A stretch of 64,000 nucleotides of DNA. It comes from Beauveria sp. NWAFU-1. Its lineage: Eukaryota > Ascomycota > Sordariomycetes > Hypocreales > Cordycipitaceae. Position 1 is the first letter of the stretch; every line of letters begins with the position of its first letter. Positions 62,779-64,000 of this stretch are shown one piece after another. Under the pieces are notes generated by a model. That model was not told where the DNA came from, ran no database searches, and saw nothing but the letters and a program-made list of their open reading frames with translations. The position numbers and the translations under genes are program-made. The DNA is taken from the NCBI GenBank assembly GCA_024472245.1, contig JANBXD010000006.1, forward strand, positions 1,240,001-1,304,000, written 5' to 3'.

Positions 62779-64000
62779 TAAAACGATTCCTGAGATGCTT
62801 CTCGTATCAAAGTTTTACAGGAAAACCCGAGTACAAGGCATTGGCAGAAAAGTTGTATAGATGTGAACCTGCTTAGCGCCCAGAAGCTTGTGGGAGGTCA
62901 AACAGCTCCACGGTCGTGGCGCCTAGCTGTCGAGTCCGAGTCTCAGAAAAGGTGGCTTGGTTGTATCCTCCTTCGTAAACTGAATGCAAGATTGATGGCT
63001 ATTGGGTTGACAGTTGATGGATCTTCCGGTCCCGTCCCGTGGTTGTCAAGGGCACAAACTGGTCGGCGATCATCGACGTCACAGATATAGGGAGGGGTAC
63101 TTGTGTCCTGGCGCGATCGGCGGCCTCCAGCCAAGTACCTGGACCCCTCCGCCATAAGCGACGGCGCGTTGGGTCTTTTTAGCGAAGCGGCTGTGCCTTG
63201 GTCGCGTGCTAAGTAAGCAATCTATAACGGTATTTTAGGCTCAGACCACGAGTGCTGGTATTTCGCTAATCTAGTAGTCTGTTATTCCTGGAGCCAAGCA
63301 GGTAAGTACTTGTACTGTGCCCTGCCCGCTCCACTAATTGTACTCTAGCATTTTCAAGTACAACATCACAACTGAGATGGTAGAAATGTATTGCTCGAAT
63401 CATAAATGTTTATTCAAATTCTTACATTCCCTCTTCAGTCACTTCACTTACTCGTGTCGCGGCCCGTCCCTTAAGTCGTGACCGTGGAACGTGGTATCAG
63501 AGTAAGGATCCTTGAACGTGTCATCAGGTTCAATATACTATTTAGTTCAAGAACAATGCTCCAGAAATATTATAGGCATCAGCAATTCAGACGAGAGCAC
63601 TGTCCTTTTCCTAGCCAAAGCCTAGATTTCAAATCTAGCTGCCTGGAAGTTCTTAACAAAACGACCTATGTGCTCGGAGCCCTAGCCATCACCTTGGACC
63701 TCATGCACAGCGCTACATTATCGCAAGACTTATATGTTTGAGAGTAACCTAGCCACTGGGTGAAGCTGAGTCGGTGTGGTCAGCCGCTACTGCTACGAGA
63801 ACAGGCTCGAGAGAAACAGAGCTAAAAGAAATACGGAATTTAGACCGAGACAAAAGCGACACTGAGCTTAGCCTGTCAAGTCTTGGTCCATAAGACTAGT
63901 AGATAATCCTGAAAAAACACCAAACAGCACAATTGTCTCCCTTGGCTCATCTCTTGACAGTACGAGTCTGAATTTCGATTTCTTCATCTCTTTACAGCAC
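62779..64000. other. Intergenic region to window end
   Basis: 1.2 kb. No frame with protein features. A 17-nt near-perfect palindrome, CTAGATTTCAAATCTAG, lies near 63622. A neighbouring gene probably starts beyond the window. Confidence 0.35.

Noticed and set aside
63622..63638. CTAGATTTCAAATCTAG considered as a tRNA anticodon arm
   Set aside because: No acceptor stem, D-arm or B-box-like T-arm around it.

Overview
This window is nuclear DNA of a filamentous ascomycete, most likely a Sordariomycete and plausibly Hypocreales. The reasons are short GT-AG introns of about 50-90 bp with CTNAC-like branch sites, orthologues of core fungal genes (TOS4-like FHA protein, listerin, Syp1, Mad1, Ctk2, PTEN/Tep1), a FunK1 kinase, and secondary-metabolism genes. 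No bacterial operons, CRISPR arrays, rRNA or convincing tRNA genes were seen. All multi-exon models below were spliced by eye, and every one closes in frame.

Layout: 1-967, 5' part of a ribosomal-L1-fold nucleolar protein (-). 3001-4638, FHA protein (+). 6322-8856, FunK1 kinase (-), followed by a repeat-rich, probably transposon-derived stretch to about 10.7 kb. 11213-20531 is the accessory core: a cytochrome P450 (+), a secreted FAD oxidase (+), and converging on it a single-exon 1343-aa adenylation/thiolation protein with membrane segments and hexapeptide-helix domains (-). That last architecture is that of epsilon-poly-L-lysine synthetase (bacterial Pls, fungal VibA-like). Its adenylation pocket, read by motif alignment, resembles lysine codes.

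24.3-30.1 kb holds a secreted BPL_N/glutamine-amidotransferase-like protein with a mucin-like tail, a 91-aa gene broken by an intron, and a large mitochondrial-looking repeat protein. 33.7-37.4 kb holds an MFS exporter and, converging on it, a single-pass membrane protein.

39.2-54.9 kb is housekeeping: LTN1, a divergent CDK-like kinase, SYP1, MAD1, and a bacterial-type mannose-1-phosphate guanylyltransferase sharing a divergent promoter with MAD1. After 3.3 kb of mostly empty DNA come a small Cys-rich secreted protein with an 8-nt exon, CTK2 and a PTEN-type phosphatase. The last 1.2 kb has no supported gene.

The strongest candidate for an under-described system is the 11-20.5 kb group: a possible eukaryotic poly-amino-acid synthetase with two neighbouring oxidases. 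Grouping them as one pathway is inference. All family calls come from motifs read by eye, since no database search was possible.
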